The notes beneath the pieces are model-generated. The model had not been told where the DNA came from, searched no databases, and saw only the letters and a program-made list of their open reading frames with translations. Shown piece by piece: positions 51,539-60,329 of a DNA stretch of 64,000 nucleotides (its first letter is position 1; each line of letters starts with the position of its first letter). The position numbers and the translations under genes were made by a program. The stretch covers positions 1,116,001 to 1,180,000 of the forward strand of contig NZ_CP058335.1 of the NCBI RefSeq assembly GCF_013391105.1, read 5' to 3'. The stretch is from Natronomonas salina (GTDB lineage Archaea; Halobacteriota; Halobacteria; Halobacteriales; Haloarculaceae).

Positions 51539-52678
51539 ATGCCAGTACGGCAGGATACCAGTAAGGACGTAACGGCGACCGTAAACGAAGGGGCAGCCGG
51601 CCGGTTCAGCCGGAGGCGGATGCTGCAGCTCTCGGGGACGGCCCTCGCGGCCGGCGCAGTTGCCTCCGGCACCGCCTCGGCGGACGACCACGCCGGGGAC
51701 AGTGCTGAAGAGGCGACGGCGGACGGCGGGCCGCTCGGGGGCGGCGACGGCTACGACGCGGTCGTTCCCCCGGAGGCGGCCGACGTCGTGGTCGACACCC
51801 GTGAGGAACTGGACCAGGCACTGGCGTCGGCGACCAGCGGCGACGTCGTGTACGTCGATGGCGACGCGAGCATCGACCTCGCCGACCACACCTTCACGGT
51901 CCCCGACGGCGTCACCCTGGCTTCGGACCGTGGCATCGACGGCGCGGCCGGCGGCCACCTGCACACCGATTCCGAGACGGACGTCGTCGACGTCGAGGAC
52001 GACGCTCGGGTGACCGGCCTCCGACTGGAGGGTCCCTTCGACGAGTTCTTCGATCCCAGCTGGTACGCACGGGGATCTGGCCTCCGCGCCCTCGGAGAGG
52101 ACGTCGTGATCGACAACTGCGAGGTCTGGGGGTTCGCCTACGCGGCCATCTACGCGCGCGGCGACGCCCACGTCCACCACAATCACGTCCACCACAACGC
52201 GCGCGACGGACTCGGGTACGGCGTGGTCACCGTGGACGGCCACCCGATCATCGAGTGGAACTACTTCGAGTACAACCGTCACTCGGTGGCCTCGTCGGGC
52301 GACCACCACGGCTACACCGTCCGGTACAACCACTTCGGCAGCGGCGCCGCCGGCATCGCCATCGACGTCCACAGACCCGGCGGCGTCCGCTCGACGGTCC
52401 ACAACAACATCGTCGAGGCGGTCGACGACATCCGGGGTCGTCACGGCCCGCTGCAGGCCATCCAGGTCCGCGGCGTCCCGGACGAGTCCTACGACGTCCG
52501 CGAGAACTGGTTCTTCAACCCGAACGAGCCGCACAGCAGTCCCGCCGGCTCCTGGACCGCGGAGGCGATCATCCAGCCGACCGAGACGGCGTGGCGGAAC
52601 GTCTCGTTCCGGGACAACTTCTACGGCGAGGACGCCGCCGTCGAAGCCGACGACGTCATCCCGGGCTACGTTATCTGA
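51539..52678 (+). CDS. Tat-exported right-handed beta-helix protein A
   Basis: The 379-residue protein has a Tat signal (SRRRMLQLSGTALAAGAVASG, cleavage near TASA-DD) and no lipobox Cys. The mature part is a right-handed parallel beta-helix: GDVVYVDGDASIDLADHTFTVPDGVTLASDRGID, then repeated VIDNCEVWGFAYAAIYARGDAHVHHNHVHHN rungs rich in N-H-V-H. Such folds usually bind or cleave polysaccharide. It is a paralogue of the C-terminal half of the next gene. Confidence 0.85.
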   Translation: MPVRQDTSKDVTATVNEGAAGRFSRRRMLQLSGTALAAGAVASGTASADDHAGDSAEEATADGGPLGGGDGYDAVVPPEAADVVVDTREELDQALASATSGDVVYVDGDASIDLADHTFTVPDGVTLASDRGIDGAAGGHLHTDSETDVVDVEDDARVTGLRLEGPFDEFFDPSWYARGSGLRALGEDVVIDNCEVWGFAYAAIYARGDAHVHHNHVHHNARDGLGYGVVTVDGHPIIEWNYFEYNRHSVASSGDHHGYTVRYNHFGSGAAGIAIDVHRPGGVRSTVHNNIVEAVDDIRGRHGPLQAIQVRGVPDESYDVRENWFFNPNEPHSSPAGSWTAEAIIQPTETAWRNVSFRDNFYGEDAAVEADDVIPGYVI

Positions 52679-53037
52679 GGGGTCGAGCGGGCTCCCTTCT
52701 CGCTTCGGTCCGACAGCCACTCTGTCGTTCTCGCCGTCACGTTCGGTCACCACACCGTCGGCACACTCCATCGTCGACCGACGGGCGCGTCCCCCCGCGC
52801 ACCGGGTCAGATGACCACCTATCGAGACCACTTGCTCGCGCTATACGCCCGGTAATGAGTCCTTAACCCGGGCGAAATCGGCGATATCGCGCGGGCGGCT
52901 GCTCTCTAGCCAATCACACGTAAATGACATCAACTAGAAGTAAGTAATACACATATCAATCTTCGCCACACGTGTATCTACTAATATCTCGTTATTCCGT
53001 AAAAATCGGTTTAAAGGTAAGTCCTCGATACCGCGCC
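52679..53037. other. 359-bp intergenic region with AT-rich promoter of beta-helix gene B
   Basis: No gene. The last 120 bp are AT-rich for this genome, with TATA TTTAAAGG (53010-53017), an 8-bp palindrome ACACGTGT near 52968, and several short A/T tracts. Confidence 0.6.
53010..53017 (+). promoter_or_regulatory. TATA box of beta-helix gene B
   Basis: TTTAAAGG sits at the same distance from the ATG (53038) as the TATA of gene A. Confidence 0.6.
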
Positions 53038-55632
53038 ATGCCAGAACGGAATGGTAACAATAACGGGAGCGAGGAACAAGCAGCTGGTGACGGGGGGCGT
53101 CTGAGCAGGCGTCGGATGATCCAGCTTACGGGAGCAGGGATCGTCGCCGGCGCAGGTGCCGGCGCGGCCGGTGGGGCGGCCGCAACCGGGGACTACCCGA
53201 ACAAGATCACCTTCGACGGGACCGTCTCGAACGGGAAGTCCACCTACGAGTTCGAGGTCTCCGGGGGCGTCGACCCCGAACAGGGAGCGGCCACGCAGGA
53301 GCGGAACGACTCGGTCACCGACGGCCGCGTCAGAGGGTCCGTCCACCGCGACGCGGACGTCTACCACTTCGCCGGCAGCCTCACCTACCTCGACGTCAAG
53401 GGCGACGCCGGGGTCTCGATCGAGTACGGCGACGAGGGCGACGTCGCGGCCGACCGCCTCGAGATCGTCTCCGCCAGCGAGGTCGAGTACTCCTTCACCG
53501 CCTCCGACCGCGTCGAGAAGGTCACCGGCGACGGCGACAACGCCGCGGAGGCGTACAACGACTCCGTCGTCGAGAACGACGACGGTAGCTGGACCGCGTC
53601 GGGCTACACGGGGAACGGCTACGGCGACGCCTACGACTTCTGGGGGGAGCCCCTGGAGTTCCAGCCCGTCGAGGGCGAGTACACGCTGTTCCTCAACGGC
53701 GAGGAGGTCACGCTGACGGAGCTGACCGGGCAGGAACCCCCACAGCAGGTCGAACCCAGCGTCTTCCAGATCGCGTCGAACGCCGACACCCCGGCGATGT
53801 ACTACGAGTTCGCCGTCGAGGGTGAGGTCATCCCCCACGACAGCGTCGAAGACCACGACAACATCACCCAGGACGGCGACCTCTACCGCGTCAAAGGACA
53901 GGTCGGCCCCAAGGGGACCGACTCCTACGAGGTCCCGGGGAAGCTCGTCGAGTGGAACGCCGTCGACGCGAACGACGACTACGTCTCGGAGTCCCGCTTC
54001 GACCTCTACTGGGACGGTGAGGCGGTGGGCCTCGACGACGTGCTGATCGGCGGCAAGACGTACGTCCTCGGCGTCCACTCCACCGAGGAGACTCCGGCGA
54101 TGTACTACGAGTTCGCCGTCGAGGGCGAGGTCACCCCCCACGACAGCGTCGAAGACCACGACAACATCACCCAGGACGGCGACCTCTACCGCGTCAAAGG
54201 ACAGGTCGGCCCCAAGGGCGCCGACTCCTACACGGTCGCCGGCAAGCTCGTCGAGTGGAACGCCGTCGACACCGGCGACCACTACGTCCCCGAGACGGAC
54301 TTCCGGCTCACCTGGAACGGCTCCGACACCGGCCTGGAGGACGTCCTCCAGGGCGAGAAGCCGACCCGACGACTCGAGATCTACGCGCCGGAGAACGCCG
54401 AGATCGACTACACCTTCAAGACGACCGACACCGTCGAGCCCGTCACCGACAACGGCGACAACTCCGCGGAACCGAACTACGACGCCATCAGCGAGAACCA
54501 CGACGGTAGCTGCACCGTCGACGGGCTCACGGGCAACGACTACGGCGACGCCTTCGACTTCAAGGGCGGCGTCGAGGAGTTCTGGCCCCAGGAGGGCGAG
54601 TTCGCGCTCTACCTCGACGACGAGCAGGTCACGGCCTGGGAGCTCGTCGGCGAGGACGAACCGCAGACCCGCGACATCGTCGAGGGCGGTCCCGTCGGCG
54701 GCGGTCGAGGGTACGACTCGCTCGTCGGCCGGAGCCAGGCGGACTACGTCGTCGACACCAAGTCCGAGCTCGGCAACGCGCTGTCCTCGGCCTCCAGCGG
54801 TGACATCGTCTACGTCGCCGGCAACGCCACCATCGACATCGGAGGGTCGACGTTCACGGTGCCCAGCGGCGTGACGCTGGCCTCCAACCGCGGTATCGAC
54901 GACGCGCCGGGCGGCCTCATCCGGACCGACCGGGAGACCAAGATGATCAACGTCCGCCGGGGCGGTCGGGTGACCGGCCTCCGCATCCAGGGCAAGTACT
55001 ACAGCTACTTCGACCCGCGCGGCGACGACTCCTACCCCACCGGCACGGGCGTCAGGGTCACCGGCAGCGACGTCGAGGTGGACAACTGCGAGATCTGGGG
55101 CTTCGCCTACGCCGGCGTGAACGCCAGCTCGAACACCCCGCACATCCACCACAACCACATCCACCACACGCCCCGGGCCGGCCTCGGCTACGGCGTCGTG
55201 ATGAGCGGCGGACACCCCGTCATCGAGTGGAACTACTTCAACTACAACCGCCACGCCATCGCCGGCTCGGGCGGCGGCGGGTACACCGCCCGCTACAACC
55301 ACGTCGGACCGGACACGATCGGCCACATCTTCGACATGCACCGGCCGGGCGGCGACCGCATCCACATCTACCGGAACACGGTCGAGGCCGTCGGCCACGT
55401 CAACGGCGGGTCCAAGGAGTTCCCCGCGGTCGTGATCCGCGGCGTCCCGAGCGACGTCGCGCTCATCGAGGACAACTGGTTCTACAACCCGAACCCGCCG
55501 CGGGACGACCCCGCGAACTTCACCGACGAGGCGATCGTCCAGGCGTACGTCGACGACTGGCAGAACATGGAGTGGTCGAACAACCACCTCGGTAGCAGCG
55601 AGCCGGCCAGCGACATCGGCTGCCCCCGGTAA
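53038..55632 (+). CDS. Tat-exported beta-helix protein B with repeated N-terminal modules
   Basis: The 864-residue protein has a Tat signal (LSRRRMIQLTGAGIVAG). Five related beta-rich modules follow, with approximate bounds 40-138, 140-228, 242-336, 342-438 and 444-538. Modules share Y-x-F, a D-G...G turn and an end in dG..V.L.dL. The C-terminal 320 residues (545-864) form a right-handed beta-helix closely like protein A (GDIVYVAGNATIDI, VDNCEIWGFAYAG, HIHHNHIHH). Modules 3 and 4 are nearly identical. It is probably a large cell-surface protein acting on glycans. The ATG at 53038 is set by the promoter spacing. Confidence 0.85.
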   Translation: MPERNGNNNGSEEQAAGDGGRLSRRRMIQLTGAGIVAGAGAGAAGGAAATGDYPNKITFDGTVSNGKSTYEFEVSGGVDPEQGAATQERNDSVTDGRVRGSVHRDADVYHFAGSLTYLDVKGDAGVSIEYGDEGDVAADRLEIVSASEVEYSFTASDRVEKVTGDGDNAAEAYNDSVVENDDGSWTASGYTGNGYGDAYDFWGEPLEFQPVEGEYTLFLNGEEVTLTELTGQEPPQQVEPSVFQIASNADTPAMYYEFAVEGEVIPHDSVEDHDNITQDGDLYRVKGQVGPKGTDSYEVPGKLVEWNAVDANDDYVSESRFDLYWDGEAVGLDDVLIGGKTYVLGVHSTEETPAMYYEFAVEGEVTPHDSVEDHDNITQDGDLYRVKGQVGPKGADSYTVAGKLVEWNAVDTGDHYVPETDFRLTWNGSDTGLEDVLQGEKPTRRLEIYAPENAEIDYTFKTTDTVEPVTDNGDNSAEPNYDAISENHDGSCTVDGLTGNDYGDAFDFKGGVEEFWPQEGEFALYLDDEQVTAWELVGEDEPQTRDIVEGGPVGGGRGYDSLVGRSQADYVVDTKSELGNALSSASSGDIVYVAGNATIDIGGSTFTVPSGVTLASNRGIDDAPGGLIRTDRETKMINVRRGGRVTGLRIQGKYYSYFDPRGDDSYPTGTGVRVTGSDVEVDNCEIWGFAYAGVNASSNTPHIHHNHIHHTPRAGLGYGVVMSGGHPVIEWNYFNYNRHAIAGSGGGGYTARYNHVGPDTIGHIFDMHRPGGDRIHIYRNTVEAVGHVNGGSKEFPAVVIRGVPSDVALIEDNWFYNPNPPRDDPANFTDEAIVQAYVDDWQNMEWSNNHLGSSEPASDIGCPR
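53791..54218 (+). repeat. near-identical 125-bp internal duplication
   Basis: 53791-53915 and 54094-54218 differ at only about two positions, with a 303-bp offset (101 codons). They encode modules 3 and 4 of beta-helix protein B. Confidence 0.9.
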
Positions 55633-55720
55633 CGCGACACCGGAGCAGTCCCGGTCACACTCGGGTATCGCCCCGAACTCTTCTTCGCAACACCTCGCGG
55701 GCAGGCGGTCATAGGACGGA

Positions 55721-55730
55721 CATAACAATC
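55721..55730 (+). promoter_or_regulatory. TATA element of the GT2 gene
   Basis: CATAACAATC ends 25 nt before the ATG at 55756, a leaderless arrangement shared with other glycan genes here. Confidence 0.6.
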
Positions 55731-55755
55731 ACTGCAGGCCACCCGGTCCCGATAG

Positions 55756-56799
55756 ATGGAGCGTACATCCGGAGCGCCGCTCACGCAGGGGGACGCGGCC
55801 ACGGATCGCGATGCCGACGAGGTGTCGCTCTCGGTCGTCGTCCCGACCTACAACGAGGAAGACCACGTCGAAGCGTGCCTGGAGTCCGTCTTCCGGGCGT
55901 GCGCGTCGACGGACGCGGTCGGGACCTACGAGGTGATCCTGGTCGACTCGAACTCCACGGACGCGACGGTCGAACTGGCGGCCGACTACCCTGTCACGGT
56001 GCTGCAGATCCCCGATGAGGACCTGTGTACGCCCGCCGCTGGCCGATACGTGGGGACCCACCACGCCGACGGCGACGCGCTCCTCTTCGTCGACGGCGAC
56101 ATGGAGGTCGCCGCCGACTGGCTCCCGGAGGCGGTCGCCCACCTCCGCGAGGAGGACGTCGCCGCCGTCGACGGCCACCTCGACGAGGTGCCCGAGAACG
56201 CCACCCTGGTGGAGCGCGAGTCGGTCCGGGGCGTCGCCCTCTACGACGCCGACGCGCTCGCGGCCGTCGGCGGCTTCGACCCGTACCTCGAGTCCCTCGA
56301 GGACGTCCAGCTCGGTCTCGAGCTGAACGCCGCGGGCTACCGTCTGCTGCGGGTTCCGACGGTCTCCGCCCGCCACCCGGGCTCCGACGTCATCACGGAG
56401 ACGCTCCGCCGCTGGCGGAACGGCTACTCCCGCGGCAACGGCCAGGCCATCAGGCGGTCGCTCTCCTCGCCGCAGCTGGTGGCCAAACACGTCTACCGGA
56501 TGCGCTTCCGGCTCGTCATCGGCGGCTGGCTGGGTCTCGGCGTCCTCTCGCTGGCGACCGGCGTCGGCGTGCTGCCGTGGCTCCTCGGCTCGGCGCTCGG
56601 GTTCCGGAAGATCGCCTCGGAGCGCGACGGCGTCGTCGACGCCGCCGGCTACGTCCTCTACAAGCTCACGTTGCTGGTCGGGCTGGTCCTCGGGCTGCTG
56701 GAGCGGCCGACGTCCCCGGAACAGTTCCCTCTGGAGCGTGTCGAGCGGGTGAGGGAGGCCGGCGTCCACCAGGGGATTCCGTCGGACCTGCAGTTCTGA
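55756..56799 (+). CDS. glycosyltransferase family 2
   Basis: The 347-residue enzyme has the GT-A start LSVVVPTYNEEDHVEACLESV, a donor site VILVDSNSTDAT, the metal-binding DxD in LLFVDGDMEV, and a C-terminal pair of membrane helices (about 255-285 and 300-320). It should transfer a nucleotide-activated sugar to a lipid or glycan at the cytoplasmic face of the membrane. The acceptor is unknown. Confidence 0.92.
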   Translation: MERTSGAPLTQGDAATDRDADEVSLSVVVPTYNEEDHVEACLESVFRACASTDAVGTYEVILVDSNSTDATVELAADYPVTVLQIPDEDLCTPAAGRYVGTHHADGDALLFVDGDMEVAADWLPEAVAHLREEDVAAVDGHLDEVPENATLVERESVRGVALYDADALAAVGGFDPYLESLEDVQLGLELNAAGYRLLRVPTVSARHPGSDVITETLRRWRNGYSRGNGQAIRRSLSSPQLVAKHVYRMRFRLVIGGWLGLGVLSLATGVGVLPWLLGSALGFRKIASERDGVVDAAGYVLYKLTLLVGLVLGLLERPTSPEQFPLERVERVREAGVHQGIPSDLQF

Positions 56800-56817
56800 A
56801 CCTGCGGCCGAGCCTCG

Positions 56818-58317
56818 CTACGACCGTCGCGCCCGGGCGACCCGGCCCACGGGGCCGGGGACCTTGGACAGCAGGTCGATCGTCTCGTCGTAGCTCAGTG
56901 CCCCGGTGGCCAGCGCGACCCCCAGGTAGGTGACCCCGCCGAGGATCGGGACCACGGCCAGCGAGACGATGTCGCCGGCGATGAGGTGATCGGCAGCGAA
57001 GATGACCGGCGCGGAGACGGCCACCGTCGCGACGATCCGCGGCGCCCGGAAGTCGGCCAGCGGGTCGTAGCCGATGCGCCAGGCCGCCCAGACGAACAGC
57101 AGGAACATCGACCCGTAGCTCGCGCTGGTCGCGGCGGCCGCCCCTCGCATGCCGAACAGCGGGATGAGCAGTCCGTTCAGGACCAGGTTCGACCCGGCCG
57201 CAACGGCGGTGGCGACGATGAGCGTCCGGAGCTGTCCGGAGCCCTGGCTGATCGCCTGGAGCGGGCGCGCGATGGCGAAGCCGACGGTACCCGGGAGCAG
57301 CAGGAGCAGGGGGACGACCGACACGGAGAACTCGTCGCCGTAGTACAGCGGGACGAACGAGTCGGCGAGCGCGGCGAGGCCGATGGCCATCACCGCCACC
57401 AGCAACAGCGTGTACCGCGTCACCCGGGTCGCGATCTCGGTGATCTGCTCGGTCCGGTCCTCGCTCCAGAGGTTCGACGTCGAGTGGAGCAGCAGCGTCT
57501 GGAGGACGATGGGGACGAACCAGACGTACTCCGCCAGCTGCAGGGCCGCCTTGTAGTAGCCGGTCGTCTCGCTGTCGACGAGCGTCCGGAGCATGATGAC
57601 GTCGACGTGGAACAGCGACATCACCAGCGTCACGAGGACGATGTTGAGGCCGTTGAACGAGAGGACCTCGCGGTAGGGGAACGAGGACGGCGTCCCCTTC
57701 AGGATCGCCGACAGCGACACCTTCCGGACGACCACGATGCCGGCGGCGACGGCGACGAGCAGGCTCGAGACGATGTGGCCGAGGAGCATCCCCGTCACGC
57801 CGAAGCCGGCGGCGACGAGGCCGAGCCCGAGCCCGACGAGGACGAGCTTCTTCGTGACCTTCAGGGACTCGGAGATCGGCTCGAGGCCGAACCCGAGGAC
57901 GGTGCGCATCGACATCGAACTGAACTGCGTCACCAGCACCATCGTCGCCAGCAGATTGAAGTACAGCGTGAACCCCTCGCCGAAGATCCGGCGGGGGATC
58001 CCCAGGGCGTTGACCACGAGCAGGACCCCAACTCCGACGAGTCCGATGGCGGTGGCGAACCCGAGGTAGAACCGGATGACGCCCCCTCGCCAGTTCTCCG
58101 TCTCCCGCTGCTCCGCGACGAACTTCTGGATCCCCTCCGTGACCCCGGAGCTGACGGGGATCATGTAGAGGCTGAAGATCGAGAGGAGGACCGCGTAGTT
58201 CCCGTAGTCCTCGGCGCCCAGGAACCGGACGATGAGCGGCGTGGAGACGATGGCCGTGATCGTCGTTATCACCTTCGCGCCGAAGATGGAGAAGAACCGC
58301 TGGAAGACGTTGTCCAT
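56818..58317 (-). CDS. oligosaccharide flippase (polysaccharide biosynthesis/MOP family)
   Basis: The 499-residue protein has about 14 membrane helices and the Wzx-type opening FQRFFSIFGAKVITTITAIVSTPLIVRFLGAEDYGNYA. It should flip a lipid-linked oligosaccharide outward. ATG 58317 (MDNVF) is preferred; the in-frame GTG at 58335 is an alternative. It converges with the GT2 gene and is part of the glycan region. Confidence 0.92.
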   Translation of the reverse strand: MDNVFQRFFSIFGAKVITTITAIVSTPLIVRFLGAEDYGNYAVLLSIFSLYMIPVSSGVTEGIQKFVAEQRETENWRGGVIRFYLGFATAIGLVGVGVLLVVNALGIPRRIFGEGFTLYFNLLATMVLVTQFSSMSMRTVLGFGLEPISESLKVTKKLVLVGLGLGLVAAGFGVTGMLLGHIVSSLLVAVAAGIVVVRKVSLSAILKGTPSSFPYREVLSFNGLNIVLVTLVMSLFHVDVIMLRTLVDSETTGYYKAALQLAEYVWFVPIVLQTLLLHSTSNLWSEDRTEQITEIATRVTRYTLLLVAVMAIGLAALADSFVPLYYGDEFSVSVVPLLLLLPGTVGFAIARPLQAISQGSGQLRTLIVATAVAAGSNLVLNGLLIPLFGMRGAAAATSASYGSMFLLFVWAAWRIGYDPLADFRAPRIVATVAVSAPVIFAADHLIAGDIVSLAVVPILGGVTYLGVALATGALSYDETIDLLSKVPGPVGRVARARRS

Positions 58318-58533
58318 GCCGCTCACGCCGACCACCCGCCGCGTAGTGGACGTTCGAACGCCGACGGCAGCAGAGGCTCCTGACCGGCCGATCGGTGCGG
58401 CGACCGACGTCGCCTCGCCTCGGCTGGACGCACGTCACCGAACCACGCGGCACCCCCGGCCGCATCGAACCCCGGACGGCAGGACCGTGACACGGGTGGG
58501 ACGTACGCGCTGGCGGACGTAGTTAGTGGTCCC

Positions 58534-59481
58534 TTAGGCCCGGGGGACGGGGACGCGGTCGGCGACCATCGTCTCGAGTCCCTCCCGGAGGTCGATCCGG
58601 GGTTCGAACCCGAGGTGCCGCTTCGCGCGGTCGATCCGGGCCTCGCTGTGGCGGATGTCCCCGGGTCGGGCGGGCCCGTGCTCGATGGGCGCGTCCGCGT
58701 CGACGAGGTCGACCACCACCTCCGCCAGCTCCCGGACGCTCACGCTCCGGCCCGAGCCGACGTTGTAGGCGACGCCGGTGTGGTCGGTCGTTCCGGCCGC
58801 GAGGTTCGCACGGACGACGTCGTCGACGTGGACGAAGTCCCGCGTCTGCTCGCCGTCGCCGTGGACGACGAGCGGTTCGTCCGCCATGGCCCGGCTCAGG
58901 AAGGCGTCGACGACGCCGCTGTACTCGGGGTTCTGCCCGGAGCCGTAGACGTTGAAGTACCGGAGGGGGACCACCTGCAGGTCGTAGGCGTCGGCGTAGA
59001 TCCGGGCGTAGTTGTCGGCCGCGAGCTTGTCGGCCCCGAAGGGCGACGTCGGCTCCTTCTCCGCGTCCTCCGATATCGCCTCGTCGGTCGCGTCGCCGTA
59101 GATCGCGGCGCTCGAGGCCGTGACGACCCGGACGTCGTACCGTCGGGCGGCCTCCAGGACCTGGACGGTGCCGCCGACGTTGACGTCGCTGCTCGCGCCC
59201 GGCGACCCGAGGGACCCCGGGACCCCGACGAGGCCGGCCAGGTGGTAGACGAGGTCGACGCCGTCCATCGCGTCGACGACGGTCGACCCGTCGCGGACGT
59301 TCCCCTCGAGGACGTCGGCGTCCGGCGGCACGTTGGCCCGCGAGCCGGTCGAGAAGTTGTCGAGGACGCGCACCTCGTTCCGCGAGGTGAGTGCTTCGGC
59401 GAGTCGGCTGCCGACGAATCCCGCACCGCCGGTGACGAGTACCGTCCGGTCCGTCGGCATCCGATCGGTGTCGATCTCCAT
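58534..59481 (-). CDS. NAD-dependent epimerase/dehydratase (GalE-like)
   Basis: The 315-residue extended SDR has VLVTGGAGFVGSRLAEAL, VLDNFSTGS, VYHLAGLVGVPGSL, SSAAIYGD and LRYFNVYGSGQNPEY. The usual catalytic YxxxK reads FGADK in SPFGADKLAADNY, i.e. Phe for Tyr, so redox epimerase activity is doubtful. ATG 59481 is supported by an ATTACAAAG element about 25 nt upstream; the ATG at 59460 is also possible. Confidence 0.88.
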   Translation of the reverse strand: MEIDTDRMPTDRTVLVTGGAGFVGSRLAEALTSRNEVRVLDNFSTGSRANVPPDADVLEGNVRDGSTVVDAMDGVDLVYHLAGLVGVPGSLGSPGASSDVNVGGTVQVLEAARRYDVRVVTASSAAIYGDATDEAISEDAEKEPTSPFGADKLAADNYARIYADAYDLQVVPLRYFNVYGSGQNPEYSGVVDAFLSRAMADEPLVVHGDGEQTRDFVHVDDVVRANLAAGTTDHTGVAYNVGSGRSVSVRELAEVVVDLVDADAPIEHGPARPGDIRHSEARIDRAKRHLGFEPRIDLREGLETMVADRVPVPRA

Positions 59482-59505
59482 ACCCCAAAAGAGCGTGATT
59501 GGAGC

Positions 59506-59514
59506 CTTTGTAAT
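59506..59514 (-). promoter_or_regulatory. TATA element of the epimerase gene
   Basis: ATTACAAAG on the minus strand ends 24 nt before the ATG at 59481. Confidence 0.55.
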
Positions 59515-59539
59515 AGCATTCCTACCACTTACCGTCTCC

Positions 59540-59544
59540 AAAAA
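59540..59544 (-). terminator. GGGGGTTTTT after the deacetylase-like gene
   Basis: The minus strand reads GGGGGTTTTT just after the stop of the gene ending at 59552, a plausible archaeal terminator. Confidence 0.4.
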
Positions 59545-59551
59545 CCCCCGA

Positions 59552-60292
59552 TTAATCGACCGACGGCGACGAGGCGACCGACTCGAAGTACTCGTCGACC
59601 CGCTCGTAGGCGGCCTGGCGGTAGTCGGATCGTATCTCGGATTCGCTCCGCTCGACCGGGTGCCACAGCCCGGGCCGAACCAGCAGACGGAACCGCTCCG
59701 GGACGCCCTCGCGGAACGGGTCGCGTTCCTTCCAGTCGCGATCGGTGACGCAGCGGTACTCGGAGACCCCCTCGGGCGGGGAGGCGGCGTTGACCGCCCC
59801 GTCGAGCTCGAGGGTCCGGAGCCGCTCTGTCGGCTGCTGGAAGGAGACGACCTCGACCGGCCGGTCCAGCAACCGAGACAGGACCTCCCTGCGGTCGTGG
59901 ATCCGTCGGCGGATGGCCGCGTCGCCCGGGAGATCGTCCCAGTGGAGGTGCGGCTGGAACTGCAGGCCGACGTCGTGGCCGAGCTGCGAGAGCGTCCGGA
60001 CAGTCTGGGCGAACGTCACCGAGGCCGTGGTGTGGACCGGCGCGTCCAGGGGGACGCAGTACGTCGCCTCGATGCGGAGCGTCGCCTCGAGCCGTGCCAT
60101 CGCGAGGGCGCGATCCAGGGAGAGCACCACGTCGTGGTGGAGCGTGACCCCCTGCTCCCGGTCGTCGAAGGTGACGAACCCCCGTCCAGCGTCCCGCACC
60201 CGCCGGAGCAGCCGCTCGTAGCTCGACGTGTCGAACCGGACTGCCCTGTCTGCGTCGACCGCTGACGAAGCGTCGGACGGTGACCCCTCCAT
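59552..60292 (-). CDS. polysaccharide-deacetylase-like protein
   Basis: The 246-residue protein resembles a NodB-type family of haloarchaea and bacteria: VTLHHDVVLSLDRALAMARLEATLRIEATYCVPLDAP, then LGHDVGLQFQPHLHWDD. The family motif is normally RHDVD; here it is HHDVV, losing one Asp. It may deacetylate a glycan intermediate or be inactive. Leaderless promoter at 60318-60328. Confidence 0.75.
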   Translation of the reverse strand: MEGSPSDASSAVDADRAVRFDTSSYERLLRRVRDAGRGFVTFDDREQGVTLHHDVVLSLDRALAMARLEATLRIEATYCVPLDAPVHTTASVTFAQTVRTLSQLGHDVGLQFQPHLHWDDLPGDAAIRRRIHDRREVLSRLLDRPVEVVSFQQPTERLRTLELDGAVNAASPPEGVSEYRCVTDRDWKERDPFREGVPERFRLLVRPGLWHPVERSESEIRSDYRQAAYERVDEYFESVASSPSVD

Positions 60293-60317
60293 GCCGGTCT
60301 TCGAGTCCGTCGGCGGA

Positions 60318-60328
60318 CTTCGTTATAG
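60318..60328 (-). promoter_or_regulatory. TATA element overlapping the upstream gene's end region
   Basis: CTATAACGAAG (minus strand) ends 25 nt before the ATG at 60292 and directly abuts the end of the GT4 gene. Confidence 0.6.
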
Positions 60329-60329
60329 A

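Noticed and set aside
53011-55728. 905-codon open frame opposite beta-helix gene B
   Set aside because: Shadow reading; the plus-strand gene has a Tat signal, repeats and a promoter.
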